Below are positions 35,061-44,163 of a DNA stretch of 64,000 nt, in pieces. Source of the DNA: Geojedonia litorea (GTDB lineage Bacteria; Bacteroidota; Bacteroidia; Flavobacteriales; Flavobacteriaceae). The stretch's first letter is position 1, and each line of letters starts with the position of its first letter. The translations under genes and the position numbers were made by a program. A model generated the notes under the pieces. That model ran no database searches and was not told where the DNA came from. It worked only from the letters and a program-made list of their open reading frames with translations. The stretch lies in contig NZ_JBHSGP010000012.1 of the NCBI RefSeq assembly GCF_042654525.1, forward strand, positions 186,001-250,000, in the 5' to 3' direction.

Positions 35061-36485
35061 ATGCGATTTTATATCATTATACTTTTTGTTATGACCTCAC
35101 TATTAAGCTGCAAGAAATCTGTTGAAGCTGGTGAGGATTACGCATTTATAGGTGGTGAGGTGATAAATCCGAATAACGATTATGTAACTATTAGTAGTAG
35201 CACAAGATTTGACACCATAGCTTTAGATGCTAAAAATAGATTTTTATTCAAAATCAACAATTTAAAACCAGGTCTTTACGCTTTTGCTCATGGTGGAGAG
35301 TACCAAATGGTATTGCTTGAACCTCAAGACAGTATTATTTTTAGATTAAATACAAATGACTTCGATGAGTCTTTGGTTTATACAGGCCGCGGGGCTAAAA
35401 AGAATAATTATTTGATTAAAATGTTCTTAGATAATGAACAGGAAAATCAAAATTTCATGAATTTGTGCCAATTTGAGCCTTCGAGATTTGAGAAAGTTTT
35501 AGATTCCACACGTCATAGCAAGCTCAAGGAGTTAGATGAGTTTTTAAGTTTTAAGAGTTATTCTGATCTCTTCAAAACCATCGCAACTACAGGAATTAAT
35601 TACAACTATTACGCTAATAAGGAAATTTATCCTTTTGGATATTATGGTTATCGCAATTTGATTCATTACAACGATTTACCTGAAAACTTCTATAGCTATA
35701 GAAAAGATATAGATTACAACAATGAAGATCTTATAGAATTTTACACTTATAATAAATTTTTATACTCGCATTTTAACAATTTAGCGCTTAAAAAATACTA
35801 CCAAACTGCAACACATTACGATTTGTTTGACCGAACCTCGGTGATTTATAATCTAGAAAAATTAAATCTTATAGATAGTTTGGTGAGTAATCCTGCAATA
35901 AAAAATAACTTATTAAAATATACTACAAGAGATTTTATGTCGGTGAGCGAAGACAGCCTTGAGACACAAAAGGTCTTAAATTCATTTTTAGAAAAATGTA
36001 GTAGTGATCGCGACAAAAATTATATTAATAGCTTGGCATTTTCTCTAAAAGGCCTTAAAAAAGGAAAAAAACTCCCTAAACTTGTTTTAGTGGATTACAA
36101 TGATAATGAAGTAGTTTTTGATTCAATCATTACCAAGCCAACGGTTATTTATTTCTGGTCTTCTAGTCTACCGCTCTTATTGAAGAATAGCCACTATAAG
36201 GTAAAACAGTTAAAGACCAAATTTCCAAATATCGATTTTATAGGAATAAACATCAATGATGATGACAATACCCATTGGAAAAAAATACTAAATCAGTATA
36301 ATTTTCCAGTAACCCATGAATTTCAATTTAAGTATCCTAATGAATCTTTAAAAGCATTGGCAATTAACAGTGTCAAAAAATCAATTTTGGTGACTAAAGA
36401 CTGCAAGATTATCAATCCTAACGTACTGCTCTACACTTCAGAATTTGAAGAAGAGTTAGCACAAATCAGTAAGAAAAAATGGTAA
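35061..36485 (+). CDS. Lipoprotein with a C-terminal thioredoxin-like domain lacking the redox cysteines
   Basis: This 474-residue protein has a lipoprotein signal (SLLSC, Cys17), an N-terminal beta-rich domain (about residues 25-125) like the DUF4369 domain of Bacteroidota TlpA-type proteins, a helical middle, and a thioredoxin-like end (about residues 345-470) with KLVLVDYNDNEVVFDSI and VIYFWSSSLPLLL. A CxxC would be expected just after the Trp, but the residues are S-S-S-L, so disulfide exchange is not possible at that site. It may act as a binding protein at the envelope. It is transcribed alone, with a terminator after it. Confidence 0.8.
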   Translation: MRFYIIILFVMTSLLSCKKSVEAGEDYAFIGGEVINPNNDYVTISSSTRFDTIALDAKNRFLFKINNLKPGLYAFAHGGEYQMVLLEPQDSIIFRLNTNDFDESLVYTGRGAKKNNYLIKMFLDNEQENQNFMNLCQFEPSRFEKVLDSTRHSKLKELDEFLSFKSYSDLFKTIATTGINYNYYANKEIYPFGYYGYRNLIHYNDLPENFYSYRKDIDYNNEDLIEFYTYNKFLYSHFNNLALKKYYQTATHYDLFDRTSVIYNLEKLNLIDSLVSNPAIKNNLLKYTTRDFMSVSEDSLETQKVLNSFLEKCSSDRDKNYINSLAFSLKGLKKGKKLPKLVLVDYNDNEVVFDSIITKPTVIYFWSSSLPLLLKNSHYKVKQLKTKFPNIDFIGININDDDNTHWKKILNQYNFPVTHEFQFKYPNESLKALAINSVKKSILVTKDCKIINPNVLLYTSEFEEELAQISKKKW

Positions 36486-36520
36486 AAAAAAGGGCAAACT
36501 AATTAGATTGCCCTTTTTTT
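36485..36520. terminator. Bidirectional terminator between the lipoprotein and transaldolase-like genes
   Basis: AAAAAAAGGGCAA and TTGCCCTTTTTTT form a strong stem around a loop of about 10 bases. It separates convergent genes and can serve both. Confidence 0.9.
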
Positions 36521-36530
36521 GTTAGAAATT

Positions 36531-37184
36531 CTAATTTCCTTTTTTATAATCTGCCAAAAATTTAGCAAGACCAATATCCGTTAATGGATGGTTAAGTAAA
36601 CCTGTGATTGAACTTAAAGGCCCTGTCATTACATCAGCTCCCAATTTAGCGCAATCAATAACATGCATGGTATGGCGTACAGAGGCGGCTAAAATTTGAG
36701 TATCAAAACCATAGTTGTCATAAATTAAACGTATTTCTGAAATAAGGTTCAAACCATCTGTTGAAATATCATCTAATCGCCCAATGAATGGAGACACATA
36801 AGTTGCTCCTGCTTTGGCAGCCAAAAGTGCTTGTCCAGGTGAAAATACCAAAGTCACATTAGTTTTAACACCTTTATCACTAAAGTATTTACAGGCTTTT
36901 ACACCATCTTTTATCATTGGTAATTTTATTACAATTTGCTCATGCAAATCAGCCAAAGCTTCTCCTTCTCTTACCATGCCATCAAAATCGGTTGAAATTA
37001 CTTCGGCACTAACATCACCATCTACTATATTACAGATATTAACATAATGCTTCATTATATTATCGTGTCCTGTAATTCCTTCTTTGGCCATTAATGAAGG
37101 GTTGGTGGTAACGCCATCTAAAACGCCAAGATCTTGTGCTTCTTTAATTTGATCTAAATTGGCTGTATCAATAAAAAATTTCAT
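36531..37184 (-). CDS. fsa: Transaldolase / fructose-6-phosphate aldolase (small type)
   Basis: This 217-residue TIM-barrel enzyme matches the TalC/FSA subfamily. The opening [33 protein letters not shown], the Schiff-base Lys in IVIKLPM, then [24 protein letters not shown] (given here only in outline) and [10 protein letters not shown] are family segments. Small-type members act as transaldolases in the pentose phosphate pathway in many Bacteroidota, or as fructose-6-phosphate aldolases; which one applies cannot be read here. It is monocistronic and shares a terminator with the convergent lipoprotein gene. Confidence 0.9.
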   Translation of the reverse strand: MKFFIDTANLDQIKEAQDLGVLDGVTTNPSLMAKEGITGHDNIMKHYVNICNIVDGDVSAEVISTDFDGMVREGEALADLHEQIVIKLPMIKDGVKACKYFSDKGVKTNVTLVFSPGQALLAAKAGATYVSPFIGRLDDISTDGLNLISEIRLIYDNYGFDTQILAASVRHTMHVIDCAKLGADVMTGPLSSITGLLNHPLTDIGLAKFLADYKKGN

Positions 37185-37295
37185 TGCAAATAATTGTTTA
37201 GGATTTTCTTATAAAATTATTGCGAAATTACAATAATTAGCTACTTAACGAGGTAATTTCAACTAAAAACATATTAACAAATAGTGACAATATTG

Positions 37296-37721
37296 TCAAT
37301 TAACCACTATAGAATATGTTTTGCTTATACTTTCGGCACATAAGCCATCACAATCATTAAACCTGTTTTCACACTCATCCTCATAATTGTCGGCCTGACT
37401 AACGCTTAAGTTAACTTTAAATGTATAAGTTCCTGCGACTACTGGGACACCTTCAAAAATCACATTTCTATAATCAATGTAATACTCAATACCGGGCGGC
37501 AATTCACCTGTTATGAAAAAATTGTAATAATAGCCATCATCAAAAGGTTCGTTTTTAATTTCAGAAGTGATGGTTTCAGTATAAAAATTGTTAACAAAAG
37601 CTATTTCCAATGGATTATCGGAGAGCTCCGGACGTCTATTAATAATACATTCTAAAAGGTCTTGACATCCAAGTAGCGACAAAAGACCTACGAGTATAAT
37701 TGTGATAGCTAATTTTTTCAT
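37296..37721 (-). CDS. Lipoprotein with a putative Ig-like domain
   Basis: This 141-residue protein has a lipoprotein signal (LSLLGC, Cys19) and then one domain. Residues about 70-110 include GELPPGIEYYIDYRNVIFEG and a following TYTFKV, the pattern of a putative Ig (He_PIG) domain. Several further Cys in the ECIIN and CENRFNDCDGLC segments could form disulfides in the periplasm. Function is unknown. It is on the minus strand, 28 bases downstream side of the SDR gene end, and has no recognisable partner. Confidence 0.7.
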   Translation of the reverse strand: MKKLAITIILVGLLSLLGCQDLLECIINRRPELSDNPLEIAFVNNFYTETITSEIKNEPFDDGYYYNFFITGELPPGIEYYIDYRNVIFEGVPVVAGTYTFKVNLSVSQADNYEDECENRFNDCDGLCAESISKTYSIVVN

Positions 37722-37749
37722 ATAGGTCGATCAAAGTGTTGTTTTTAAT

Positions 37750-38553
37750 TTATAACTTATAATGCTTCATTAAAAGTCGTTCATACCAGGTATCTGGAAG
37801 TATTCTTTTTAATACTATTGAGAACTTTTGCATGAATTCTCCAACTTTATAATGCACTCTTGGATTTTTAGTATTAATTATTTTGAAAATCATTTTTGCC
37901 ATTAATGCTGGATCTTTACCACTATCAACATGTGAATTCATAAGTTTTAGGGTATTGGAATAATGCTTTTTATATGGAGAATCATTGGCAACTGGTGCAT
38001 GATAACGTCCAGCTACAATATTCGTAGCAAAGTCGCCCGGGGCAACATTGGTCATTTTTATGTTAAAATCGTTTAGCTCCATTCTAAAAGTTTCGGTAAT
38101 TAATTCTAATGCTCCTTTACTAGCACTATAAATACCGCGGTATGGCAATCCCATATACCCAGCAATTGAGGTAATATTTATGATTAGTCCAGCATTCTGG
38201 AGTCGCATTTGTGGCAAAACTGCTTTTATAACGTTAATGGGGCCAAAAAGATTAGTCTCAAAATTACGTTTGATCTCTTCTTCAGGAATTTCTTCAATTG
38301 GACCTGTAATCCCTGCGCCGGCATTATTAATGAGTACATCTAAGCGGCCAGCACGCTCAATCACAGATTCAACGGCTAGTTTTATAGTGTCTATTTTGGA
38401 AACATCCAAGGCAAGTAACGGAAAGTTACTATCCTTGTAGTTGTCTGGATTTCTACTAGTTCCAAACACTGTATAGCCGTTTGAACTTAAATAGTCGCCT
38501 ACAGATTTTCCTATTCCTGAAGATCCACCAGTGATCAAAACAACTTTAGACAT
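37750..38553 (-). CDS. Short-chain dehydrogenase/reductase
   Basis: This 267-residue NAD(P)-dependent oxidoreductase has the cofactor motif TGGSSGIG near the N-terminus, NNAGAG, and the catalytic Ser and YxxxK (ITSIAGYMGLPYRGIYSASK segment, Tyr and Lys present). The C-terminal extension resembles the 'classical' SDRs acting on lipids or steroids, but the substrate is not predictable. I chose the ATG at 38553; a TTG at 38580 is in frame but lies within the -7 promoter box. The SRP RNA gene lies upstream in the same direction. Confidence 0.9.
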   Translation of the reverse strand: MSKVVLITGGSSGIGKSVGDYLSSNGYTVFGTSRNPDNYKDSNFPLLALDVSKIDTIKLAVESVIERAGRLDVLINNAGAGITGPIEEIPEEEIKRNFETNLFGPINVIKAVLPQMRLQNAGLIINITSIAGYMGLPYRGIYSASKGALELITETFRMELNDFNIKMTNVAPGDFATNIVAGRYHAPVANDSPYKKHYSNTLKLMNSHVDSGKDPALMAKMIFKIINTKNPRVHYKVGEFMQKFSIVLKRILPDTWYERLLMKHYKL

Positions 38554-38577
38554 AGCTTGAAGAGAAATTTTGAGTTC

Positions 38578-38585
38578 CAAAAATA
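38578..38585 (-). promoter_or_regulatory. -7 promoter element for the SDR gene
   Basis: On the minus strand the bases read TATTTTTG, matching TAnnTTTG, 24 bases before the ATG at 38553. It overlaps the in-frame TTG at 38580 and so argues against that start. No -33 TTG is evident. Confidence 0.5.
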
Positions 38586-38612
38586 CAATATAAAAAGGAA
38601 ACTATTGGGTAC

Positions 38613-38714
38613 AAAAAAAGGCAAGCTACCTACATCACACCGCTACGACCACTTACCTTTGCTGCGTTCCCGCCCTGGAGGATTCAGCAGGAGCTGGTTG
38701 TGTAGGACTTGCCG
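38613..38714 (-). ncRNA. ffs: Signal recognition particle RNA, bacterial small type
   Basis: The minus-strand transcript folds as a hairpin: GGCAAG at the 5' side pairs with CTTGCC at the 3' side, and GTCCTACA pairs with TGTAGG. The apical part carries the SRP domain IV pattern, with CCAGGGCGGGAACGCAGCA close to the Bacteroidota consensus for Ffh binding. The RNA is about 100 nt, consistent with the small type lacking an Alu domain, and ends in a T run at 38619-38613. It binds Ffh to target membrane and secreted proteins to FtsY. Confidence 0.88.
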
Positions 38715-38718
38715 AATG

Positions 38719-38748
38719 CAAAGATACAACCTTTTAATACTTTTACAA
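38719..38748 (-). promoter_or_regulatory. Consensus promoter of the SRP RNA gene
   Basis: On the minus strand TTG (38748-38746), a 19-base spacer and TATCTTTG (38726-38719) match the Bacteroidota promoter consensus exactly. The predicted RNA 5' end is 5-7 bases downstream. This is one of the best promoter matches in the window, as expected for an abundant RNA. Confidence 0.85.
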
Positions 38749-38800
38749 TGATTTTTTAAACTGATTTTTATTAAATACCTTGCCTTAAATTTTTCAAAGA

Positions 38801-39838
38801 ATGAAGACATCATTTAAATTTTTAGCTGTCATTGGGTTAGCACTTCTTTTATTTACTTGCGGAAATAATAACGATAAGAAAAAGAACAATTTTTCTATAG
38901 AAACCAATGTGAAAAATAATACTATCGCTTTAGGTGAAACTTTGAACCTTACTATTACAAACAAAAAAAATCTTGATGTAAAAGCGGTGGAATACGTTCT
39001 CGACGGAAAGGCTATTACCCCTTCATATACTTTAGAAAACCTGAAGTTAGGAGAACACAGACTTTCCGCTACTATTACCTATGATGATACCAATGAAACT
39101 GTTTCAACTTCCTTGTTTATCTTAAACAACGTACAACCTAAAATTTATACGTATACCATCGTAAACACCTATACTCATGATATTACTTCATACACACAAG
39201 GTTTGGAGTTTCATGATGGAGAATTATATGAGAGTACCGGACAATATGGTGAGTCTAAGTTGAGAAAAGTTGATTACAAAACTGGCGAGGTATTAAAAAA
39301 CATAAATCTATCCAATCAATATTTTGGAGAAGGCTTAACTGTGTTAAATAACAATATCTATCTGTTAACATGGAAAGAAAATACCGGGTTTGTTTATGAC
39401 ATTGAAACTTTTGAAAAAACTGGAACTTTTAAATATGGCCAAAGCAAGGAAGGCTGGGGGCTTTGTAATGATGACTCAATTCTATTTAAAAGTGATGGTA
39501 CTGAAAATATCTGGCTGCTAGACCCTAAAACACTTACCGAAACCAATCGCATTCAAGCGTATCATAACCGTGGAAAGGTCATAGGTCTTAATGAACTGGA
39601 ATGGGTTAATGGAAAAATATATGCCAACCGTTACCAACTCAACGGGGTTGCTATTATCGATCCAAATACTGGTGCAGTTGAAGGTGTGATTGATTTTTCT
39701 CCTTTACACAAGCTTGTAACCCAACATCAAGGATTAGATGTACTCAACGGAATAGCATATAATTCTGAAACCAATACGCTTTTTGTAACAGGTAAGCGAT
39801 GGGATAAATTGTTCGAAGTTAAAATCACTGAACAGTAG
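38801..39838 (+). CDS. Glutaminyl-peptide cyclotransferase lipoprotein
   Basis: This 345-residue lipoprotein (LLLFTC, Cys20) has an N-terminal beta-rich domain and a C-terminal glutamine cyclotransferase beta-propeller (about residues 115-345) with VNTYTHDITSYTQGLEFHDG, GQYGESKLRKVD and NELEWVNGKIYAN. These enzymes cyclise N-terminal glutamine to pyroglutamate. The location would be the envelope. It overlaps nothing, and the thioesterase gene begins one base after its stop, so the two are co-transcribed. Confidence 0.88.
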   Translation: MKTSFKFLAVIGLALLLFTCGNNNDKKKNNFSIETNVKNNTIALGETLNLTITNKKNLDVKAVEYVLDGKAITPSYTLENLKLGEHRLSATITYDDTNETVSTSLFILNNVQPKIYTYTIVNTYTHDITSYTQGLEFHDGELYESTGQYGESKLRKVDYKTGEVLKNINLSNQYFGEGLTVLNNNIYLLTWKENTGFVYDIETFEKTGTFKYGQSKEGWGLCNDDSILFKSDGTENIWLLDPKTLTETNRIQAYHNRGKVIGLNELEWVNGKIYANRYQLNGVAIIDPNTGAVEGVIDFSPLHKLVTQHQGLDVLNGIAYNSETNTLFVTGKRWDKLFEVKITEQ

Positions 39839-39839
39839 T

Positions 39840-40229
39840 ATGCAAGTTTTAGAGACTTCAGTAAAAGTTGATAGCAAGCATCTTGATGCACTTAAACACG
39901 TTAACAACGTGCAATATGTGCAATGGGTTCAGGATGTAGCAGAACAACATTGGAATTCAAAAGCCACTCCTGAAATTTTGAATACTTACTTTTGGGTCAT
40001 GTTGAGCCATCATATTCAATATAAAGGTCAAGCTGTTTTAGATGATGTACTCACCTTAAAAACCTTTGTCACAAAATCTGAAGGTGTAACCTCAACACGA
40101 ATGGTTGAGATTTATAACAAAGCTTCTGGTAAACTATTAACAACTTCAGAAACCAACTGGTGCTTAATGTCGCGTACAACACTCAAACCGGCTAGAATTC
40201 CTCAAGAGATTATTGATCTATTTAGTTAG
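39840..40229 (+). CDS. Acyl-CoA thioesterase, hot-dog fold (YbgC/4HBT type)
   Basis: This 129-residue protein has a hot-dog fold pattern: opening strand, DALKHVNNVQYVQWVQD, and later HHIQYKGQAVLDDVLTL. The segment after DAL carries His-Val-Asn-Asn rather than the Asp of 4HBT proteins (usually DxxGHVNN); here it is DALKHVNN. It hydrolyses acyl-CoA thioesters by family; substrate unknown. It starts one base after the cyclotransferase gene. Confidence 0.85.
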   Translation: MQVLETSVKVDSKHLDALKHVNNVQYVQWVQDVAEQHWNSKATPEILNTYFWVMLSHHIQYKGQAVLDDVLTLKTFVTKSEGVTSTRMVEIYNKASGKLLTTSETNWCLMSRTTLKPARIPQEIIDLFS

Positions 40230-40322
40230 AAACCTGGATTTTAGTGTTAAAGTATCTTAATTATTTTATCTTTTTAATTAAAAACCTATTAATTTAACAC
40301 AACTAACCTTTACGTCTTTCTT

Positions 40323-41072
40323 GTGTTAAAAACCACCTTTTTTGTTTTACTATGTTCATATTCGATTTCCTTTTCACAAAATTTGGTTGGAAAAGTCTAT
40401 GATGCTGAAGCAACAGTTAAAGGAGCTAAAGTTGTTAATAGTACAAAGGACATTATAACGTTTACTGACGACGATGGTAATTTTGAAATACTAGCCAACA
40501 GTAATGATTCTATTAGCTTTTCTTCCTTATTTCACAAAACATTGACAATTAAAGTCAGACCTTCAGACTTACAAGATATTATTGTGGTTGAGCTCAAAAA
40601 AGTAGTAAACGAACTTAACGAAGTAACTGTAACTAAAACCCAAGAAAAACCTTTTGATTCAACCCAAGTTAAAAATCTGATGAAAATTCAAATCGAAAAT
40701 GATTTCAAAACCAATCCGCACAACTATCAATCATTAGGAAATGGCAGCATGGATTTTATTGCTATTGGAAGGCTCATCTTTAGTTTATTCAAGAATAAAA
40801 AAACCAATCAAACGTCAATATATGTCCAATTTGAGCATTTAGAAACTCTATTTAAGAATGATTATTTTTTCAATCAGGAGCTTTTACTCAACGAGTTGCA
40901 TCTAAAAAAGGAACATCAGGCTTTGTTCTTCGAATATTGCGAAGCAGAACAGATAGACGTGTCCTTACTTGAGAAGGAAAATCATCTAGTGCTTCTTGAG
41001 CGATTGTTTCAATTGAGTAAATCCTTTAATGCCGCATTGAGGCTTCAAGAAAACCAAAATTCAAAAAATTAA
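40323..41072 (+). CDS. Carboxypeptidase-regulatory-like domain protein
   Basis: This 249-residue protein begins at a GTG and has a signal peptide (MLKTTFFVLLCSYSISFSQ), followed by a CarboxypepD_reg-like beta-sandwich (about residues 20-100: LVGKVYDAEATVKGAKVVNS, TDDDGNFEIL, and VVELKKVVNELNEVTVT). This is the kind of plug-side domain that precedes TonB-dependent receptors, but no barrel follows; the rest is helical and of unknown function. It is probably periplasmic. It has no obvious operon partner. Confidence 0.8.
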   Translation: MLKTTFFVLLCSYSISFSQNLVGKVYDAEATVKGAKVVNSTKDIITFTDDDGNFEILANSNDSISFSSLFHKTLTIKVRPSDLQDIIVVELKKVVNELNEVTVTKTQEKPFDSTQVKNLMKIQIENDFKTNPHNYQSLGNGSMDFIAIGRLIFSLFKNKKTNQTSIYVQFEHLETLFKNDYFFNQELLLNELHLKKEHQALFFEYCEAEQIDVSLLEKENHLVLLERLFQLSKSFNAALRLQENQNSKN

Positions 41073-41173
41073 ATATCAAATTATGGCTTACATACTATTT
41101 CATAAATTCAAAAGTTATATTTTTGGGCTTATAGTCATGTAACCTATTTGATGATATGAAGCTTCAATTTGCT

Positions 41174-42730
41174 ATGAAAAAATTTGCCTATTTCATTTTA
41201 ACACTTATGATATTGGTGTTTTGGAGTTCCTGTAGGACCGACTTTGAGTTTTCTCCAAGTTCAGGAAATTTAGGCTTTTCAAAGGACACGGTTTATCTAG
41301 ATACCGTATTTTCCAACATAGGTTCAAGCACATACAATTTAAAAGTTTATAATAAAAGTAATACCGATATTGTTATTCCAACTGTGCGTTTAACACAAGG
41401 GCAGGCATCAAATTACCGCCTTAATGTTGACGGTATTCCAGGAAAGGAATTTGAAAACGTAGAACTGCTTGCCAAAGACAGCATGTATATTTTTATTGAA
41501 ACCACTATTGACATCCAAGCTTTGGCAACTTCTTCAACACAATTTTTATATACTGATGCCATTGAATTTGATAGCGGGGCTAACCTGCAAAAAGTAGAAT
41601 TAGTCACATTGGTAAAAGATGCTGTTTTTATCTATCCAAATAAGGATTCGGTAGGTATTATTGAAACGCTTTCATTTGATATCGATAATGATGGGCAAGC
41701 AGATGACACAAACATTCAGGGGCGATTTTTAACCGATAGTGAATTGACTTTTACTAATGAAAAACCCTATGTTATTTACGGTTATGCTGCAGTTGACGAA
41801 GGTAAAACACTTACAGTACAAGCTGGAGCAAGAGTGCATTTTCATGCCAATTCTGGTTTATTAATTACCAATACAGCATCGCTTATTGTAAATGGTGCTT
41901 TAAGCAATAATCAGGAAGAACTGGAAAATGAAGTCATTTTTGAAGGCGATCGCTTAGAGCCCATTTTTGAAGATGTTCCAGGACAATGGGGAACCATTTG
42001 GTTATTCAATGGTAGCGGAAACAATCAGATTAATTACGCCACCATAAAAAATGCAACGGTCGGAATTTTAAGCGACGGAAATCAAAATGGCCCAAATAAC
42101 AAACTAACCATTTCGAATTCAAAAATTTATAACTCTAGTAATTTTGGTATTCTTGGACGAGGTACTTCAATATTAGCAGAAAACGTGGTTATTAATAAGG
42201 CTGGCCAATCTTCATTTGCAGGCACTTACGGTGGTAAGTATAATTTTACGCATTGTACGATTGCAAATTATTGGAGTAGCAGTTTTAGGCAATTTCCTTC
42301 TCTATTCTTGAACAATTATGTGACCGATGAAAACAATGCGGTATTTACTAATGACTTAACTGAAGCCAATTTCAACAATTGCATTATTTACGGAAATGAC
42401 AACCCAGAATTGCTTTTAGACGAAGAAAACGGAAGTGCATTTAATTTTAAGTTCACCAATTGCTTGATTCGTTTTGAAGATAATAGCAATCATTTTACGG
42501 GTCCTAACTATAATTTCAATGATGCTTTGTTATATGAAAATGTGATATTCAATCAGAACCCTGATTTCAAAGAACCATTTGAAAATGAACTTATTATTGG
42601 AGCCGATTCGGCAGCCAACAATAAAGGAAACACCGTATTTGCTAATCAAGTTCCTTTTGATATTTTGAATGTAAATCGTTCGGCGGCACCAGATTTAGGT
42701 GCCTATCAGCATATTATTTTTGAAGATTAA
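41174..42730 (+). CDS. Right-handed parallel beta-helix lipoprotein
   Basis: This protein of about 518 residues has a lipoprotein signal (LVFWSSC). After a beta-sandwich region (about residues 25-200) it has a right-handed parallel beta-helix region (about residues 230-480) with repeated short strands such as HCTIANY and FTNCLIRF. It ends in LGAYQH, a motif common at the end of Bacteroidota parallel beta-helix lipoproteins. The role may be polysaccharide binding or surface structure. An ATG at 41156 is also in frame and would add six residues; 41174 gives the more standard signal peptide. Confidence 0.82.
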   Translation: MKKFAYFILTLMILVFWSSCRTDFEFSPSSGNLGFSKDTVYLDTVFSNIGSSTYNLKVYNKSNTDIVIPTVRLTQGQASNYRLNVDGIPGKEFENVELLAKDSMYIFIETTIDIQALATSSTQFLYTDAIEFDSGANLQKVELVTLVKDAVFIYPNKDSVGIIETLSFDIDNDGQADDTNIQGRFLTDSELTFTNEKPYVIYGYAAVDEGKTLTVQAGARVHFHANSGLLITNTASLIVNGALSNNQEELENEVIFEGDRLEPIFEDVPGQWGTIWLFNGSGNNQINYATIKNATVGILSDGNQNGPNNKLTISNSKIYNSSNFGILGRGTSILAENVVINKAGQSSFAGTYGGKYNFTHCTIANYWSSSFRQFPSLFLNNYVTDENNAVFTNDLTEANFNNCIIYGNDNPELLLDEENGSAFNFKFTNCLIRFEDNSNHFTGPNYNFNDALLYENVIFNQNPDFKEPFENELIIGADSAANNKGNTVFANQVPFDILNVNRSAAPDLGAYQHIIFED

Positions 42731-42764
42731 AAAAATAGCTCTGAAATTCAGAGCTATTTTTTTT
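42730..42764. terminator. Bidirectional terminator between the beta-helix gene and glyA
   Basis: TAGCTCTGAA and TTCAGAGCTA form a 10-bp stem around one base (42736-42756), with A and T runs extending it on both sides. The two genes converge on it. Confidence 0.9.
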
Positions 42765-42781
42765 AAAAGGAATGTTTTTGT

Positions 42782-44053
42782 TTATGAGAATAAAGGCAAA
42801 CCTTTCATCATAGAGTTTACCTTATCAGCTACTGCCTCTAAAACTGCTTCATTTTCGTAGTTATTGATAACTTCATCAATTAAATCTACTATGGTTTGCA
42901 TATCAGCCTCCTTTAAACCTCTTGTCGTAACTGCGGCAGTACCTACGCGTATTCCTGAAGTTACAAAAGGTGATTTATCATCAAAAGGTACCATGTTTTT
43001 ATTAACCGTAATATCTGCTTTTACTAAAGCCTCTTCAGCATCTTTACCGGTAATATTTTTATTTCGTAGATCGATAAGCATCATATGATTATCGGTTCCT
43101 CCAGAGATAATGTGGTAATCTTTAGCTACAAAGGCTTTTGCCATAGCGGCAGCATTTTTCTTTACTTGCAGCATATAATGCATAAAATCTTCTGAAAGGG
43201 CTTCTCCAAAAGCAATTGCTTTAGCCGCGATGATATGCTCTAACGGACCACCTTGATTTCCTGGAAACACGGCAGAATCAAATAATGATGACATCATACG
43301 TAAATTTCCATTCTTCAATTTTAAACCAAAGGGATTTTCAAAGTCCTTACCCATAAGAATCATTCCTCCTCTTGGTCCACGTAAGGTTTTGTGTGTAGTT
43401 GTAGTTACCACATGACAATGAGGAATAGGGTCGTTTAAGATACCTTTGGCAATTAAACCTGCTGGATGTGAAATATCGGCCATTAAAATTGCTCCTACAC
43501 TATCTGCAATCTCGCGGAATCGTTTAAAATCCATATCACGCGAATATGCAGAAGCCCCAGCAATAATTAATTGCGGTTTTTCAGCTTTAGCGATAGCCGC
43601 CATTTTATCGTAATTGATACGACCGGTTTCTTTATCAACCCCATAAAACACAGGATTGTACAATTTTCCTGAAAAATTCACCGGTGAGCCATGAGTCAAA
43701 TGCCCACCATGTGACAAATCAAATCCTAATATTTTATCTCCTGGTTTCAAACACGCCGCAAAAACTGCTGTATTTGCCTGACTACCTGAATGTGGCTGCA
43801 CATTGGCATAAGCTGCTCCAAAAAGGGTTTTTGCACGATCAATAGCAATTTGCTCCACTTCATCAACTACTTCGCAACCACCATAATAACGCTTACCCGG
43901 ATACCCTTCGGCATATTTATTGGTTAAAACTGAACCTGCGGCTTCCATCACCTGATCACTCACAAAGTTTTCAGAAGCAATAAGTTCAAGTCCGTGTAAT
44001 TGTCTTTCTTTTTCAGCTTCAATGAGCTCAAAAATTTGTTGATCGCGTTGCAT
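42782..44053 (-). CDS. glyA: Serine hydroxymethyltransferase
   Basis: GlyA interconverts serine and glycine with tetrahydrofolate and supplies one-carbon units. The 423-residue PLP enzyme has the [14 protein letters not shown] segment, [10 protein letters not shown], the PLP lysine in [14 protein letters not shown], and FPGNQGGP. It is a cytoplasmic homodimer or tetramer in other bacteria. It is transcribed alone, divergent from fahA. Confidence 0.97.
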   Translation of the reverse strand: MQRDQQIFELIEAEKERQLHGLELIASENFVSDQVMEAAGSVLTNKYAEGYPGKRYYGGCEVVDEVEQIAIDRAKTLFGAAYANVQPHSGSQANTAVFAACLKPGDKILGFDLSHGGHLTHGSPVNFSGKLYNPVFYGVDKETGRINYDKMAAIAKAEKPQLIIAGASAYSRDMDFKRFREIADSVGAILMADISHPAGLIAKGILNDPIPHCHVVTTTTHKTLRGPRGGMILMGKDFENPFGLKLKNGNLRMMSSLFDSAVFPGNQGGPLEHIIAAKAIAFGEALSEDFMHYMLQVKKNAAAMAKAFVAKDYHIISGGTDNHMMLIDLRNKNITGKDAEEALVKADITVNKNMVPFDDKSPFVTSGIRVGTAAVTTRGLKEADMQTIVDLIDEVINNYENEAVLEAVADKVNSMMKGLPLFS

Positions 44054-44078
44054 AATTTCCTATTTTGTTAAATTTTGT

Positions 44079-44112
44079 CAAAAATAATAAATACATTAGT
44101 TAAATACATCAA
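44079..44112 (-). promoter_or_regulatory. Promoter of glyA
   Basis: On the minus strand TTG (44112-44110), a 23-base spacer and TATTTTTG (44086-44079) fit the Bacteroidota consensus, with the start codon 25 bases after the -7 box. Confidence 0.6.
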
Positions 44113-44118
44113 AAAACA

Positions 44119-44126
44119 TATATTTG
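44119..44126 (+). promoter_or_regulatory. -7 promoter element for fahA
   Basis: TATATTTG fits TAnnTTTG and lies 37 bases before the fumarylacetoacetase start. No TTG at the -33 distance is seen. Confidence 0.5.
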
Positions 44127-44163
44127 AAATAGATTTAGTGAACAATTAATTAACAAAAAAACT

